Shown: one piece after another, positions 27,488 through 36,458 of the stretch
Layout of the letters: each line of letters starts with the position of its first letter
Numbering within the stretch: position 1 is the stretch's first letter
Assembly (NCBI RefSeq): GCF_014217605.1
Contig: NZ_CP043639.1
Coordinates: 372,001 to 436,000 of the forward strand
Length of the DNA stretch: 64,000 nt
Origin: Sphingomonas sp. NBWT7
GTDB taxonomy: Bacteria; Pseudomonadota; Alphaproteobacteria; Sphingomonadales; Sphingomonadaceae
Direction of reading: 5' to 3'
Notes under the pieces: generated by a model
The model's input: only the letters and a program-made list of their open reading frames with translations
Database searches by the model: none
Told to the model about the DNA's origin: nothing
Position numbers and translations under genes: made by a program

Positions 27488-28687
27488 CTACCGTCCCAGC
27501 GCGTCCCTATATCGGGCGAGCCCGCGCGCGAGATCGGCGATCAGATCGTCCGGATCCTCGAGGCCGATTTGGAGTCGTACGATCGGACCCGCGAAGCGCG
27601 GCGTAGTGGCCGTGCGATAGCGCTGGGGATCGACGGGTAGCGCCAGGCTCTCGAACCCCCCCCACGAGTAACCGATGCCGAAATGCTCGAGCCCGTCGAT
27701 CAGCGCAGCGCGCGCCGCCTCGGTGCCGCCGTCGAGCACGAACGAGAAGAGGCCGCTCGATCCTGTGAAGTCCCGTCGGAAGATGTCGTGGGCTGGTGAC
27801 GAGGCAAGGGCGGGGTGCAGGACCTGTGCGACCTCCGGCTGCTCATCCAGCCACTCCGCGATGCGTAGCGCGCTCGACTGGTGCTGCGCCATTCGCACCG
27901 CCATCGTGCGGAGCCCGCGCGACGCGAGCCACGCGTCGTCGGGGCTGGCGACTTGCCCCAGTTGAAAGCTGGTATCGCGGAGCTTGCGCCAGTGCGACGG
28001 CGCGGCAGTGACGCTGCCCAACATCACGTCGGAATGGCCGACGACATATTTGGTGCAGGCGAGGATCGACAGGTCGACACCGTGGCGGAGCGCGCGGAAG
28101 TTGAGCGGAGTCGCCCAGGTATTGTCGAGCAGCGTGGTGATGCCGCGCGCTTTTGCCGCAGCCACGATCGCTGGCACGTCCTGTACTTCGAAGGTTAGGC
28201 TGCCCGGGCTCTCCATGAAGATGGCGCGCGTGCGCTCGCCGATCAGGCCGGCGATGCCGCCGCCGATCAAAGGATCGTAGTAGCGCGTCGTGATACCGAA
28301 GCGCCGCAGCAGGCCGTCCGCCATCGCCCGCGTCGGATCGTAGGCGGTATCGGCGAGCAGCAGCTCGTCACCGGGCGACAGCACAGACAGCAGCGCCGCC
28401 GCGATCGCTGCGACGCCCGACGGATATAGAAATGTCGCTTCCGCTCCCGGCTCTAGCTCGGTCAGCGCATCGGCAAGGCTCCACTGCGTGGGGCTGCCGC
28501 GTCGGCCGTAGAACAGGCGGTGGTGCGTATCACGGCCGCCCCCGGCGCGCAGCTCGGCGACCGAGCCGTAGAGATGCGTCGAGGCGCGCCACACCGGTGG
28601 ATTGACGATGCCCTGCGTCCATTCGGCACGTCGCCCAGCGGCGACGACACGCGTGGCATCGCGGATCGGCCGATCGTCGTCGCTCAA
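27488..28687 (-). CDS. metC: cystathionine beta-lyase (Cys/Met metabolism PLP enzyme)
   Basis: A 399-residue PLP-dependent enzyme of the Cys/Met metabolism family. It has LYPSGVAAIAAALLSVLSPGDELLLADTAYDPTRAM (PLP phosphate-binding region), LLDNTWATPLNF (Asp contacting the PLP ring) and the Schiff-base lysine Lys213 in ACTKYVVGHSD. The sequence resembles bacterial MetC (cystathionine to homocysteine) more than MetB/MetZ, though the exact reaction is inferred. It overlaps the sulfurtransferase gene by four bases, so sulfur amino-acid metabolism is shared. Confidence 0.88.
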   Translation of the reverse strand: MSDDDRPIRDATRVVAAGRRAEWTQGIVNPPVWRASTHLYGSVAELRAGGGRDTHHRLFYGRRGSPTQWSLADALTELEPGAEATFLYPSGVAAIAAALLSVLSPGDELLLADTAYDPTRAMADGLLRRFGITTRYYDPLIGGGIAGLIGERTRAIFMESPGSLTFEVQDVPAIVAAAKARGITTLLDNTWATPLNFRALRHGVDLSILACTKYVVGHSDVMLGSVTAAPSHWRKLRDTSFQLGQVASPDDAWLASRGLRTMAVRMAQHQSSALRIAEWLDEQPEVAQVLHPALASSPAHDIFRRDFTGSSGLFSFVLDGGTEAARAALIDGLEHFGIGYSWGGFESLALPVDPQRYRTATTPRFAGPIVRLQIGLEDPDDLIADLARGLARYRDALGR

Positions 28688-29523
28688 GCGCCCGTCTCCT
28701 TCGGGGTCGTCGGATCGCTACCCCATTCGGCCCAGCTTCCGTCGTAAATTGGTACGCCGCGACCGAGGAGATGCGCGGCGAAGGCGATTACCGCCGCGGT
28801 CACACCCGAACCGCAGGTTGCGATCATGGGCCGATCGAGGTCGATCCCGACATCGGCAAACAGTGCGCGAAGGTCATCAACAGATTTCCACGTGCCGTTG
28901 GGCTTGAAGAAGGCGGCGTAGTGAAGGTTGATCGCACCGGGCATATGGCCGGGTACCACGCGGGGTCTTGGCTCCGCCTCGGTACCGGCGAAGCGGGCGG
29001 GCGAGCGGGCATCGACGATCTGCGTATGGCGCTCCGCCTGCGCCGCCTTCATCGTCGCCAGGTCGACGATACCGTTGCCGCGCGCACGAACGGTGACGTG
29101 CCGCGGCTTCGGACCGGATGTGTCCTGCGCGATCGGCCGACCCTCCGCACGCCATTTTGCAAGGCCGCCGTCGAGCAGCGCCACGTCGTTCATTCTGAAG
29201 CTGCGCAGCATCGCCCAGCCGCGCGCCGCGCTATGGTGAGGCGCGTTATCGTATAGGATGATCCGGGTTCCATCGCCGAGGCCGAGTTTCGCCATCCGGC
29301 TCGCGAATTTCTCCGCCGGCGGCAGCATCATCGGCAGATCCGATGCCGTATCCGCCAGATCGGCGAGGTCGAGAAATACCGCACCAGGAATATGCGCGTG
29401 CTCGAACTCGGCCCGGGGATCGCGCGCCTCCGTGGGCAGGAACCAACTGGTGTCGGCGATGCGGATGTCGCGCGCGTCGAGCGTGTCGGCGAGCCACTGG
29501 GTGGAGACGAGCGGAGTCATCAC
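28684..29523 (-). CDS. sseA: 3-mercaptopyruvate/thiosulfate sulfurtransferase
   Basis: A 279-residue protein of two rhodanese domains. The N-terminal domain is catalytically silent; the C-terminal one has the persulfide cysteine Cys237 in ATCGSGVTAA, a loop (CGSGVT) of the mercaptopyruvate sulfurtransferase type rather than the CRxGT loop of thiosulfate rhodanese. It transfers sulfur from 3-mercaptopyruvate to cyanide or thiols in the cytosol. It is upstream of and overlaps metC on the same strand, forming a two-gene sulfur operon. Divergent from queF. Confidence 0.92.
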   Translation of the reverse strand: MMTPLVSTQWLADTLDARDIRIADTSWFLPTEARDPRAEFEHAHIPGAVFLDLADLADTASDLPMMLPPAEKFASRMAKLGLGDGTRIILYDNAPHHSAARGWAMLRSFRMNDVALLDGGLAKWRAEGRPIAQDTSGPKPRHVTVRARGNGIVDLATMKAAQAERHTQIVDARSPARFAGTEAEPRPRVVPGHMPGAINLHYAAFFKPNGTWKSVDDLRALFADVGIDLDRPMIATCGSGVTAAVIAFAAHLLGRGVPIYDGSWAEWGSDPTTPKETGA

Positions 29524-29632
29524 GCATCAATAGCCGCCATCGTGGCCACGATTGAACCCCTGTCATAGTGAGAGCGATAGCTGGCAGGCGACATGGTGGC
29601 GCGGAGCGTTCGCGCCGCCTATCTGTCGCGGC

Positions 29633-30076
29633 ATGACACTTCACCTTGGACAGACCAGCGCGCTTCCCGCCACGCCGGAAGAAGCGGTGCTGGATTACGT
29701 GCCGAACCCACGGCCCGGCCGCACGTATCTCGTGCGGTTCGCGGCACCGGAATTCACGTCTTTGTGCCCGGTAACGGGGCAGCCCGACTTCGCGCACATC
29801 GTGATCGACTACGTGCCCGGCGACACGATCGTCGAATCGAAGTCACTCAAGCTGTTCCTCGGCAGCTTCCGCAATCATGCTGCGTTCCACGAGGATTGTA
29901 CCGTCGGCATCGGCGAGCGGCTGGTCGCCGAAATGGCGCCGCGGTGGCTGCGCATCGGCGGTTACTGGTATCCGCGCGGCGGCATTCCGATCGACGTGTT
30001 CTGGCAGAGCGCGGCGCCGCCCGCAGATCTTTGGCTGCCGGATCAGGGCGTCCCGTCGTATCGGGGGCGCGGCTGA
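29633..30076 (+). CDS. queF: NADPH-dependent 7-cyano-7-deazaguanine reductase (unimodular)
   Basis: A 147-residue enzyme that reduces preQ0 to preQ1 in queuosine synthesis, using NADPH. The catalytic pair is Cys45 in [13 protein letters not shown] and Asp52, with the conserved seven-residue spacing; [21 protein letters not shown] is the QueF substrate motif. The short single-domain (Bacillus-like) form lacks the E. coli duplicated half. ATG 29633 is chosen because upstream frame is non-conserved. No preQ1 riboswitch could be recognised in the 110-base leader. Confidence 0.94.
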   Translation: MTLHLGQTSALPATPEEAVLDYVPNPRPGRTYLVRFAAPEFTSLCPVTGQPDFAHIVIDYVPGDTIVESKSLKLFLGSFRNHAAFHEDCTVGIGERLVAEMAPRWLRIGGYWYPRGGIPIDVFWQSAAPPADLWLPDQGVPSYRGRG

Positions 30077-30192
30077 TCGACTTTTGCGACGTGGCGTTGT
30101 TGCATCGCAACATCGTGTGCAACCAACTGCGGCGCCACCGGTTGTCTGGCTGAGTAACCCGTGAATGGGTCGGTAAGCGAAGGCATTGAACG

Positions 30193-32460
30193 ATGAACGA
30201 AAAGGCACAGGCGATCGGCGTTGGCCACCTTGCCCTCATCGGTAATTTTCTGCCGCGCAAATGTGGCCTCGCGACGTTCACCACGGATACGTTCAATGCG
30301 CTAACGGGGCGGTTCCCCGATCTCACTGTCGACGTCTATGCGATGGACGATCATCCGGGTCGCTACAGCTATCCCGACTCGGTGACCGGCACGATCGCAC
30401 AGAACGATCTCGCGGCCTATCTCGAGACGGCACGGCGGATCGAGGCGTCGGGCGCGCAGGCGATTTGGCTGCAGCACGAATATGGTATCTACGGTGGGCC
30501 GGCGGGCGAACACATCCTTGCGTTGCTCGATCGCACCACGCTGCCGCTGATCGTGACGCTCCACACCGTGCTTGAGAAGCCGAGCCACGACGAGCGCGTG
30601 GTGATGGAGGCGCTGCTGCGCCGGGCAGCGAAGATCGTCGTCATGGCAGAGCGCGGGCGCGAAATTCTGACGCGTGTCTATGGTGCGAACCCGCGGTCGA
30701 TCGTCAACATCCCGCATGGCGTTCCCGACCGTGTCTTTGCCGACCCCGCCGCGTTCAAGCCGCGGTTCGGCTGGCAGGGCCGGCAGGTCATCCTCACGTT
30801 CGGCCTGCTAGCGCCGGGCAAAGGGATCGAAACGGTGATCGAGGCGCTGCCGGCGGTCGTCGCGCAGCATCCCGACGCGATGTACGTGGTGCTCGGCGCG
30901 ACGCATCCCAATCTCGTCGCGCACGAGGGCGAGAAGTATCGCGACAGCCTGAAGGCGCTCGCCGGCGAGAAGGGCGTGGCGGACAATGTCGCCTTCATCG
31001 ACGCTTTCGTCGAGCAGGACGATCTAATCGATTACCTTCAGGCGGCGGACATCTACGTTACGCCGTATCTTAACCCGGCGCAGATCACGAGCGGCACGCT
31101 GTCCTACGCGGTCGGTGTCGGCAAGGCGGTGATCTCGACGCCGTACGTGCACGCGACCGAGATCCTCGCGGATGGCCACGGCGTGCTCGTCGACTTCCGC
31201 GATTCGACGGCGTTCTCGCGTGAGATCAACGATCTGCTCGGCAGCGAGCGCAATCGCACGCGCCTGTCCTCGCGAGCCTATGCCCGCGGCCGCACGATGA
31301 CGTGGTCGCGCGTGGCGGAGCGCGCGATGAGCGAATTGGAGGCGATCGTCGACGGTCAACCCAAGCGGATCGTGCCCGCGAGTGCGCCCAAGGTGCTGTC
31401 GCCCGATATCGCCGCAGTCGAGCGGATGAGCGATGCGACGGGCATGCTTCAGCATTCGATCTACTCGGTGCCCGATCGACGCCACGGCTATTGCATCGAC
31501 GATAACGCGCGCGCGCTGATCCTGATGAACGCGGTGGACAACCTCGACGACGTCGTGCGCGACAAATGGACGACGATCTACGCCTCGTTCGTCCAATATG
31601 CCTGGAACCCCGACAAGCGGCGCTTCCGCAACTTCATGAACTATGACCGTACGTGGTGCGAGGACTGCGGATCGGAGGATTCGAATGGCCGCGCGCTCTG
31701 GTCGCTCGGCGTCACGGCGCGCGATGCGCGGACGCGCAAGCATCGCGACTGGGCGACGATGATGTTCGACACGACCGCGAGTCTCGCGCTCGAGCTCGGC
31801 AGCCCGCGCGCGCAGGCGTTCGCGATGCTCGGCGCCGCCGCGATGCTCGAGGCATCGCCGGGCCACCAACTCGCCCGCTCGATCCTGGAGCGCTTCCCGG
31901 ACGAGCATGTCGCGTTGCTCGACGAAGCGCGGCGACCGAACTGGGTGTGGTTCGAGATCGTCCTCGCCTACGACAATGCGCGCCTCCCTGAGGGGCTGAT
32001 CCGCGCCGGCATGGCGCTTGATCGCCGCGATCTGATTGCGGTTGGTGTCGAGACGCTCGAATGGATTATCAGTCGGCAGAAGAGCCCCGCCGGGCATTTT
32101 CGCGCAATCGGCTCGGAAAGCTTCGGGCGCCCTTATGCCGAGCCGCTGCCGTTCGATCAACAGCCGCTTGAGGCACAGGCGACGATCGATGCCTGCTGTG
32201 CGGCATTCGCGGCGACGGGTGAGCAGCGCTGGCGTGACGAGGCGGAGCGCGCGTACGGCTGGTATCTCGGGCTCAACGAACTCGATCTGCCATTGGCGAC
32301 GATGCATGACGGCGGCTGCTTCGACGGGCTGATGCCGACCGGCCTCAATCGCAACCAGGGTGCAGAATCGATCCTTGCGCTGCAATTGTCGAGCTGTGCG
32401 ATTTCGGGGCTATCAAAGGCGACCCAAGGCATGGCAGGGGCCGACCGCGCTGTCGCGTAA
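30193..32460 (+). CDS. GT4 glycosyltransferase fused to an alpha/alpha-barrel domain
   Basis: A 755-residue protein. Residues about 10-385 are a GT-B family 4 glycosyltransferase: IGNFLPRKCGLATFTTD, LQHEYGIYGGPAGEHIL, ILTFGLLAPGKGIETVIEALP and the donor-site region VTPYLNPAQITSGTLSYAVGVGKAVISTPYVHATEIL. Residues about 400-740 look like an (alpha/alpha)6 toroid with glycoside-hydrolase-like text (YCIDDNARALILM, GHFRAIGSESFG, MHDGGCFDGLMPTGLNRNQGAES). It sits 44 bases before a GH130 gene, indicating coordinated synthesis and phosphorolysis of a mannose-containing glycan; that link is inferred. ATG follows GAACG weakly. Confidence 0.85.
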   Translation: MNEKAQAIGVGHLALIGNFLPRKCGLATFTTDTFNALTGRFPDLTVDVYAMDDHPGRYSYPDSVTGTIAQNDLAAYLETARRIEASGAQAIWLQHEYGIYGGPAGEHILALLDRTTLPLIVTLHTVLEKPSHDERVVMEALLRRAAKIVVMAERGREILTRVYGANPRSIVNIPHGVPDRVFADPAAFKPRFGWQGRQVILTFGLLAPGKGIETVIEALPAVVAQHPDAMYVVLGATHPNLVAHEGEKYRDSLKALAGEKGVADNVAFIDAFVEQDDLIDYLQAADIYVTPYLNPAQITSGTLSYAVGVGKAVISTPYVHATEILADGHGVLVDFRDSTAFSREINDLLGSERNRTRLSSRAYARGRTMTWSRVAERAMSELEAIVDGQPKRIVPASAPKVLSPDIAAVERMSDATGMLQHSIYSVPDRRHGYCIDDNARALILMNAVDNLDDVVRDKWTTIYASFVQYAWNPDKRRFRNFMNYDRTWCEDCGSEDSNGRALWSLGVTARDARTRKHRDWATMMFDTTASLALELGSPRAQAFAMLGAAAMLEASPGHQLARSILERFPDEHVALLDEARRPNWVWFEIVLAYDNARLPEGLIRAGMALDRRDLIAVGVETLEWIISRQKSPAGHFRAIGSESFGRPYAEPLPFDQQPLEAQATIDACCAAFAATGEQRWRDEAERAYGWYLGLNELDLPLATMHDGGCFDGLMPTGLNRNQGAESILALQLSSCAISGLSKATQGMAGADRAVA

Positions 32461-32503
32461 GCCCCGCTTGCGCGTCGCCTGCTGACGACAACGCGAGGCT
32501 TTC

Positions 32504-33787
32504 TTGGACCTGTTCAATCATCAGCTGCGGCTGCATGCCGATCCTTCGCGCGTCGTGGTGCGCCCGTTCCACATCCCGTGGTCTGCGACCAACGGACAGG
32601 GGCAGAGCCGGGCCGAGCGCATGATCGCCGAGGTGCTCGAGATGTCGCCGCGCGAGGCGAGCGAGCAGCTTGCGGCGGTGCTCAAGGATTTCGAGGCGCG
32701 CCACTGGCAGACGCGCCGCGTGTTCATGACGCGGTACGACGACATGGCCGAGCAGATGGGGCTCGATGGCAGCAACATCGGTGACGAGAAGCGGCAGCTG
32801 ATTGGTGCCTATTTCTGCCACGAGTACAGCTACGCCGCCGCCGCGCTGATGAACCCGAGCGCCGTGCCCCATTTCGACCAGTCGGGCATGCCGCCGGGCT
32901 CGCAGCGCATCCTGATGAGCCTGCGCGCGGTGGGCGAGGGGCACATCTCGTCCGTCGCCTTTCGTGAAGGCATCATCGGCGAGGACAACGAACTTCGCCT
33001 CGCGCCCGAGCCACCCTTCGCCACCGCGGCCGACGCGCCGGGGATCGACGGTGACGAGATGCCGAGCGGGCCGATCACGGTGCATCGCCATCGCGATTCG
33101 ACGCTGTCGGGCACGGTCATCTTTCCGATCACCGAGGCGCAGTCGAAGGGGTTGGAGGACCTGCGCCTCGTCCACTTCACGCACGACGACGGCACGATCG
33201 AGTGGCTCGGCACCTATACCGCGTACAACGGCGCGAGGATCCAGTCCGAGCTGCTTCGCACCCGCGACTTCCGCAGCTTCGATCTCTTGCCGATGACGGG
33301 TACGGCGGCGCGCAACAAGGGGATCGCGCTGTTTCCGCGCACGGTGAACGGCGAATATCTTTCGATCGGGCGGCAGGACGGCGAGAACCTGTATCTGCTG
33401 CGCTCCGATCGGCTTGATCATTGGGACGATGGCGAGCTGATCCTGACGCCGGTGTTTCCGTGGGAGCTGGTGCAGATCGGCAATTGCGGCCCGCCGATCG
33501 AGGTGGACGAGGGCTGGCTGCTGCTGACGCACGGGGTCGGCGCGATGCGCAAATATTCGATCGGCGCGGCGCTGCTCGACAAGGATGATCCGTCCAAGGT
33601 GCTCGGCCGGACGCGCGAACCGATCCTCGCCGCCGCGGACCAGGACCGCGAGGGCTATGTGCCCAACGTCGTCTATACCTGCGGCGCGATGCGGCACGGC
33701 GACAAATTGTTCATGCCGTACGGCATCGCGGACAGTTCGGTCGGCTTCTCCTTCGTCGATATCAAGCAGCTGATCGCGCGGATGTGA
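32504..33787 (+). CDS. GH130-family glycoside phosphorylase
   Basis: A 427-residue five-bladed beta-propeller type protein. The text DPSRVVVRPFHIPW, IGAYFCHEYSYAAAALMNPSAVPHFDQSG, RILMSLRAVGEGHISSVAFREG, FTHDDGTIEWLGTYTAYNG, RNKGIALFPRTVNGEYLSIGRQDGENLYL and YVPNVVYTCGAMRHGDKLFMPYGIADSSVGF matches GH130 enzymes, which phosphorolyse beta-mannosides with inversion. Start is TTG at 32504; no ATG is in frame nearby, and GCGAGGC lies upstream. It is paired with the GT4 fusion upstream. The exact sugar linkage cannot be read. Confidence 0.88.
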   Translation: MDLFNHQLRLHADPSRVVVRPFHIPWSATNGQGQSRAERMIAEVLEMSPREASEQLAAVLKDFEARHWQTRRVFMTRYDDMAEQMGLDGSNIGDEKRQLIGAYFCHEYSYAAAALMNPSAVPHFDQSGMPPGSQRILMSLRAVGEGHISSVAFREGIIGEDNELRLAPEPPFATAADAPGIDGDEMPSGPITVHRHRDSTLSGTVIFPITEAQSKGLEDLRLVHFTHDDGTIEWLGTYTAYNGARIQSELLRTRDFRSFDLLPMTGTAARNKGIALFPRTVNGEYLSIGRQDGENLYLLRSDRLDHWDDGELILTPVFPWELVQIGNCGPPIEVDEGWLLLTHGVGAMRKYSIGAALLDKDDPSKVLGRTREPILAAADQDREGYVPNVVYTCGAMRHGDKLFMPYGIADSSVGFSFVDIKQLIARM

Positions 33788-35732
33788 CGGCGGCGGCGCG
33801 GCGCGTGGCGCGGTAGAGCCAAGCGACCAGCACCGCGAACAGCAGCGCGCCGCCACCGGCCGCGAGCGGCGCGAAGCCGTCGTCGACCACCGCCAGCGGC
33901 GCGTCGCTGCCCGAAAGCGCGACGATGCCGGCGAAGGCGACGCCCCACAGGCTCTCGCCGACGATCATGCCGGTCGCAATCAGCGTTCCCATCCGCTCCG
34001 CGCGCTCGGGATCGGCGGTGCGCCGCGCCCAGCGATCGTAGACCGCGCCGATCAGCGCGCCGAGCACGACCGGAAGGATGACTGCCATCGGCAGGTAGAT
34101 GGCGATCCCGATCGCCAGCGGCGGCAGGCGCATCCGGCCGAGCTTGCCGAGTATTTCGTCCATCACGACGAAGATTGCCCCCGCGAGCGCGCCCCAGCCA
34201 AGCATCGACCAGTTGAGGTCGCCCCCGAGCACACCCTTGGCGAGCGAGGAGATGAGCCCCGCCTGCGGCGCGGCGAGCGCGTTGGGCCCGGCCCCCGGCG
34301 CGCCGGCAAAGCCGAAGGCGGTGTTGAGCAGATCGAGCACCGGCGGCACCACGATCGAGCCGAAGATCACACCGATCACCAGTGCCACCTGCTGCTTCCA
34401 CGGCGTCGCGCCGACGAGTTGCCCGGTCTTCAGATCCTGCAGATTGTCGTTCGCGATCGTCGCGATGCCGAACACCAGACCGGTAACGATCAGCGCGTAG
34501 GCGACGAGCGACGCCGTGGTATCCGCCGGCAGATCGCGGCCGAACAGCCCGACGAGCAGCAGGGAGGCGGCGATGATCGAGAGGATGCCGATCCCCGACA
34601 CGGGCGAGTTCGACGCGCCGATCAGCCCGGCCATATAGCCGGTCACCGTCGCGATCATCAGCCCGATCACGACGACGAAGACGAGCGCGCCGCCCACCAG
34701 CAACGCTGCCGAGCCGGCGATTGGCCCAACCGACGCCACGCTCCACAGCAGCCATGCAATCGGCACGAGCAGCGCCGTGGCGACCCCGGCGACGACGCCG
34801 ATCGGCAGATCCTGTTCCTGCAGCGCAAGCGTCTCGCCCGAGTGCCGCGCCCGGCTGGCGGCGAGCGCCGATACCACGCCGCCGACCACCGGGCGCGCGA
34901 TGCGCAGCAGCGTCCATACCGCCGCAACGCCAATCACCCCGGCGCCGAAGAAGCGCACGTCCTGGCGGAACACCGCGCCTGCCCAATCCTCTACGCTGCC
35001 CGGCATCGGCTGTGCGGCGGTGAGGATCGGCAGCAGGATGAATCAGGCGGTGACGAGGCCGACGAGCTGCGCGATCCCGACCGAGAGGCCGACCAAATGA
35101 CCGACGCCGAAGAGTGCGAAGGACAGCCCGCCCGATACGCCGCTCGCGCCGGCGCCGACGCGGAACCAGCTACCAACCTCCGCCGCGGCGAGCCGCATCT
35201 GCGTGAGGATCGCGAAGCCTGCGGAGGCGACGCTGCCGAGGATCAGCAGCCGAAGTCCGGCGGCGCTCTCGGCCGCGCCTTCGTGCGAGGCGGATCCGAT
35301 CTGAAGCACTTCGGCAGCGGCGCGACCTTCGGGATAGGGCAGCTCGCCCTCGACGACGAGCGCGCGGCGCAACGGCACCGAGAACATCACGCCCAGCGTG
35401 CCGCCAAGCGCCGTGATCCCCGCCGTCAGCAGAAACGGAAAGCCCTGCCACCAGCCGATGATGACGAGCCCGGGAAGGACGAAGATGATCGCCGCGAGCG
35501 TGCCCGCCGCGCTGGCGATGGTCTGGACGATATTGTTCTCAAGGATCGACGATCCGCTAAACTGGCGCAGGGTCGCCATCGAGATGACGGCCGCCGGGAT
35601 CGACGTCGCGAAGGTGAGCCCGACCTTGAGCCCGAGATAGACGTTCGCGGCGGTGAACAGCAGCGTGATGATCCCGCCCAAGATGACGCTGCGGAGCGTG
35701 AGTTCGGCGAGCGGCTTGGCAGGTTCGATCAT
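33762..35732 (-). pseudogene. OPT-family oligopeptide transporter interrupted by an in-frame TGA
   Basis: The reading frame from ATG 35732 (MIEPAKPLAELTLR) to the stop at 33762 would encode about 656 residues, the usual OPT length, with many membrane segments. It is broken by TGA at 35043-35045 after residue 229 (GLVTA-stop-FILLPILTAAQ). The two halves are in the same frame on both sides, so this is a single nonsense change; TGG (Trp) is the likely ancestral codon. It could be a real recent pseudogene, a sequencing error, or read-through. OPT proteins import peptides or metal complexes. No promoter difference is visible. Convergent with the GH130 gene, overlapping its last 26 bases. Confidence 0.8.
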
Positions 35733-35942
35733 TCGCCCGGTGTTGCACAATATTGCTGAAGCGCAAGGGGGCGCCAGTTGGCGCGCTACGCCAACCCTTG
35801 GCGGTGCAGGCGGCGGGGCGGACCAAAGCTCGTGCCCGAAAATAGGCAAGCGTCTGTGATAGCGTCGGAAAAGATGTTGGCATGGTAGGTGCAAAGCGTT
35901 CGGCACGGCGACGCAAACCGCCGCAAACGACGGAGCCCCAAC

Positions 35943-36245
35943 ATGACTGCCCAGAACCAGAAGCTCGCTGCCCCCAAGGACAATCTGCTGGGTATCTGCA
36001 ATGCGTTGGGCGAGGATTTCGGCTTCAATCCGCTGTGGCTTCGGCTGGCGCTTGGCTGTGCCTTCGTGATCCAGCCGATCAACGTGGTGATCGGCTACTT
36101 CGCGCTCGGCCTTGTCGTTCTCGTCTCACGCCTCGCCTTTCCGGATGCGCGTACGGCGAAGCCCGAAACAACGGCCGTCGCGCCGACGGTGCCCGCATCG
36201 GCGGATAGCCGCGAGCAGGTTTTCAAGTACGCCAAGGCTGCATGA
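35943..36245 (+). CDS. PspC-domain membrane protein
   Basis: A 100-residue protein. Residues about 14-62 match the PspC domain (NLLGICNALGEDFGFNPLWLRLALGCAFVIQPINVVIGYFALGLVVL) with two hydrophobic segments and a basic tail carrying many alanines. PspC proteins respond to envelope stress; in this position without pspA/B it is probably a stand-alone inner-membrane protein. The N-terminal TAQNQKLAAPKD is soluble. ATG 35943 follows GGAGCCCC. Followed by a strong hairpin. Confidence 0.78.
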   Translation: MTAQNQKLAAPKDNLLGICNALGEDFGFNPLWLRLALGCAFVIQPINVVIGYFALGLVVLVSRLAFPDARTAKPETTAVAPTVPASADSREQVFKYAKAA

Positions 36246-36250
36246 AAAAA

Positions 36251-36283
36251 TGGCCCGGCAATCCGTCTCCGGATGCCGGGCCA
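36251..36283. terminator. strong hairpin after the PspC gene
   Basis: TGGCCCGGCA (36251-36260) and TGCCGGGCCA (36274-36283) are a perfect 10-bp stem with a loop of 13 bases that can itself pair. A run of six A precedes it, so a T6 tract follows the hairpin only for transcripts arriving from the other strand. For the plus strand it is a hairpin five bases past the PspC stop without a U-tract. Likely bidirectional terminator. Confidence 0.5.
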
Positions 36284-36458
36284 GTCACCCCCGCGCTTGG
36301 GTCGGAGGCTTGGGTCGCAGTGCCGTGATGCAGTGATCGAGCCCAGCTCGCATCCCCCCGGCGGGGGGGGCAACGAACAAATCCTCGCCTTTCGCCGCGC
36401 TATCGACAGCCGTCCTGCGACCCCCTAGGCGCTTGGCCGCGCAACAAGAGGGGCGGCG

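Noticed and set aside
29524..29632. preQ1 riboswitch before queF
   Set aside because: I could not identify the short preQ1-I stem plus A-rich tail or the other classes; only a GC hairpin is visible.
34419..35759. 446-codon plus-strand frame opposite the OPT gene
   Set aside because: Antisense shadow; product is Arg/Asp/His-rich with no motif.
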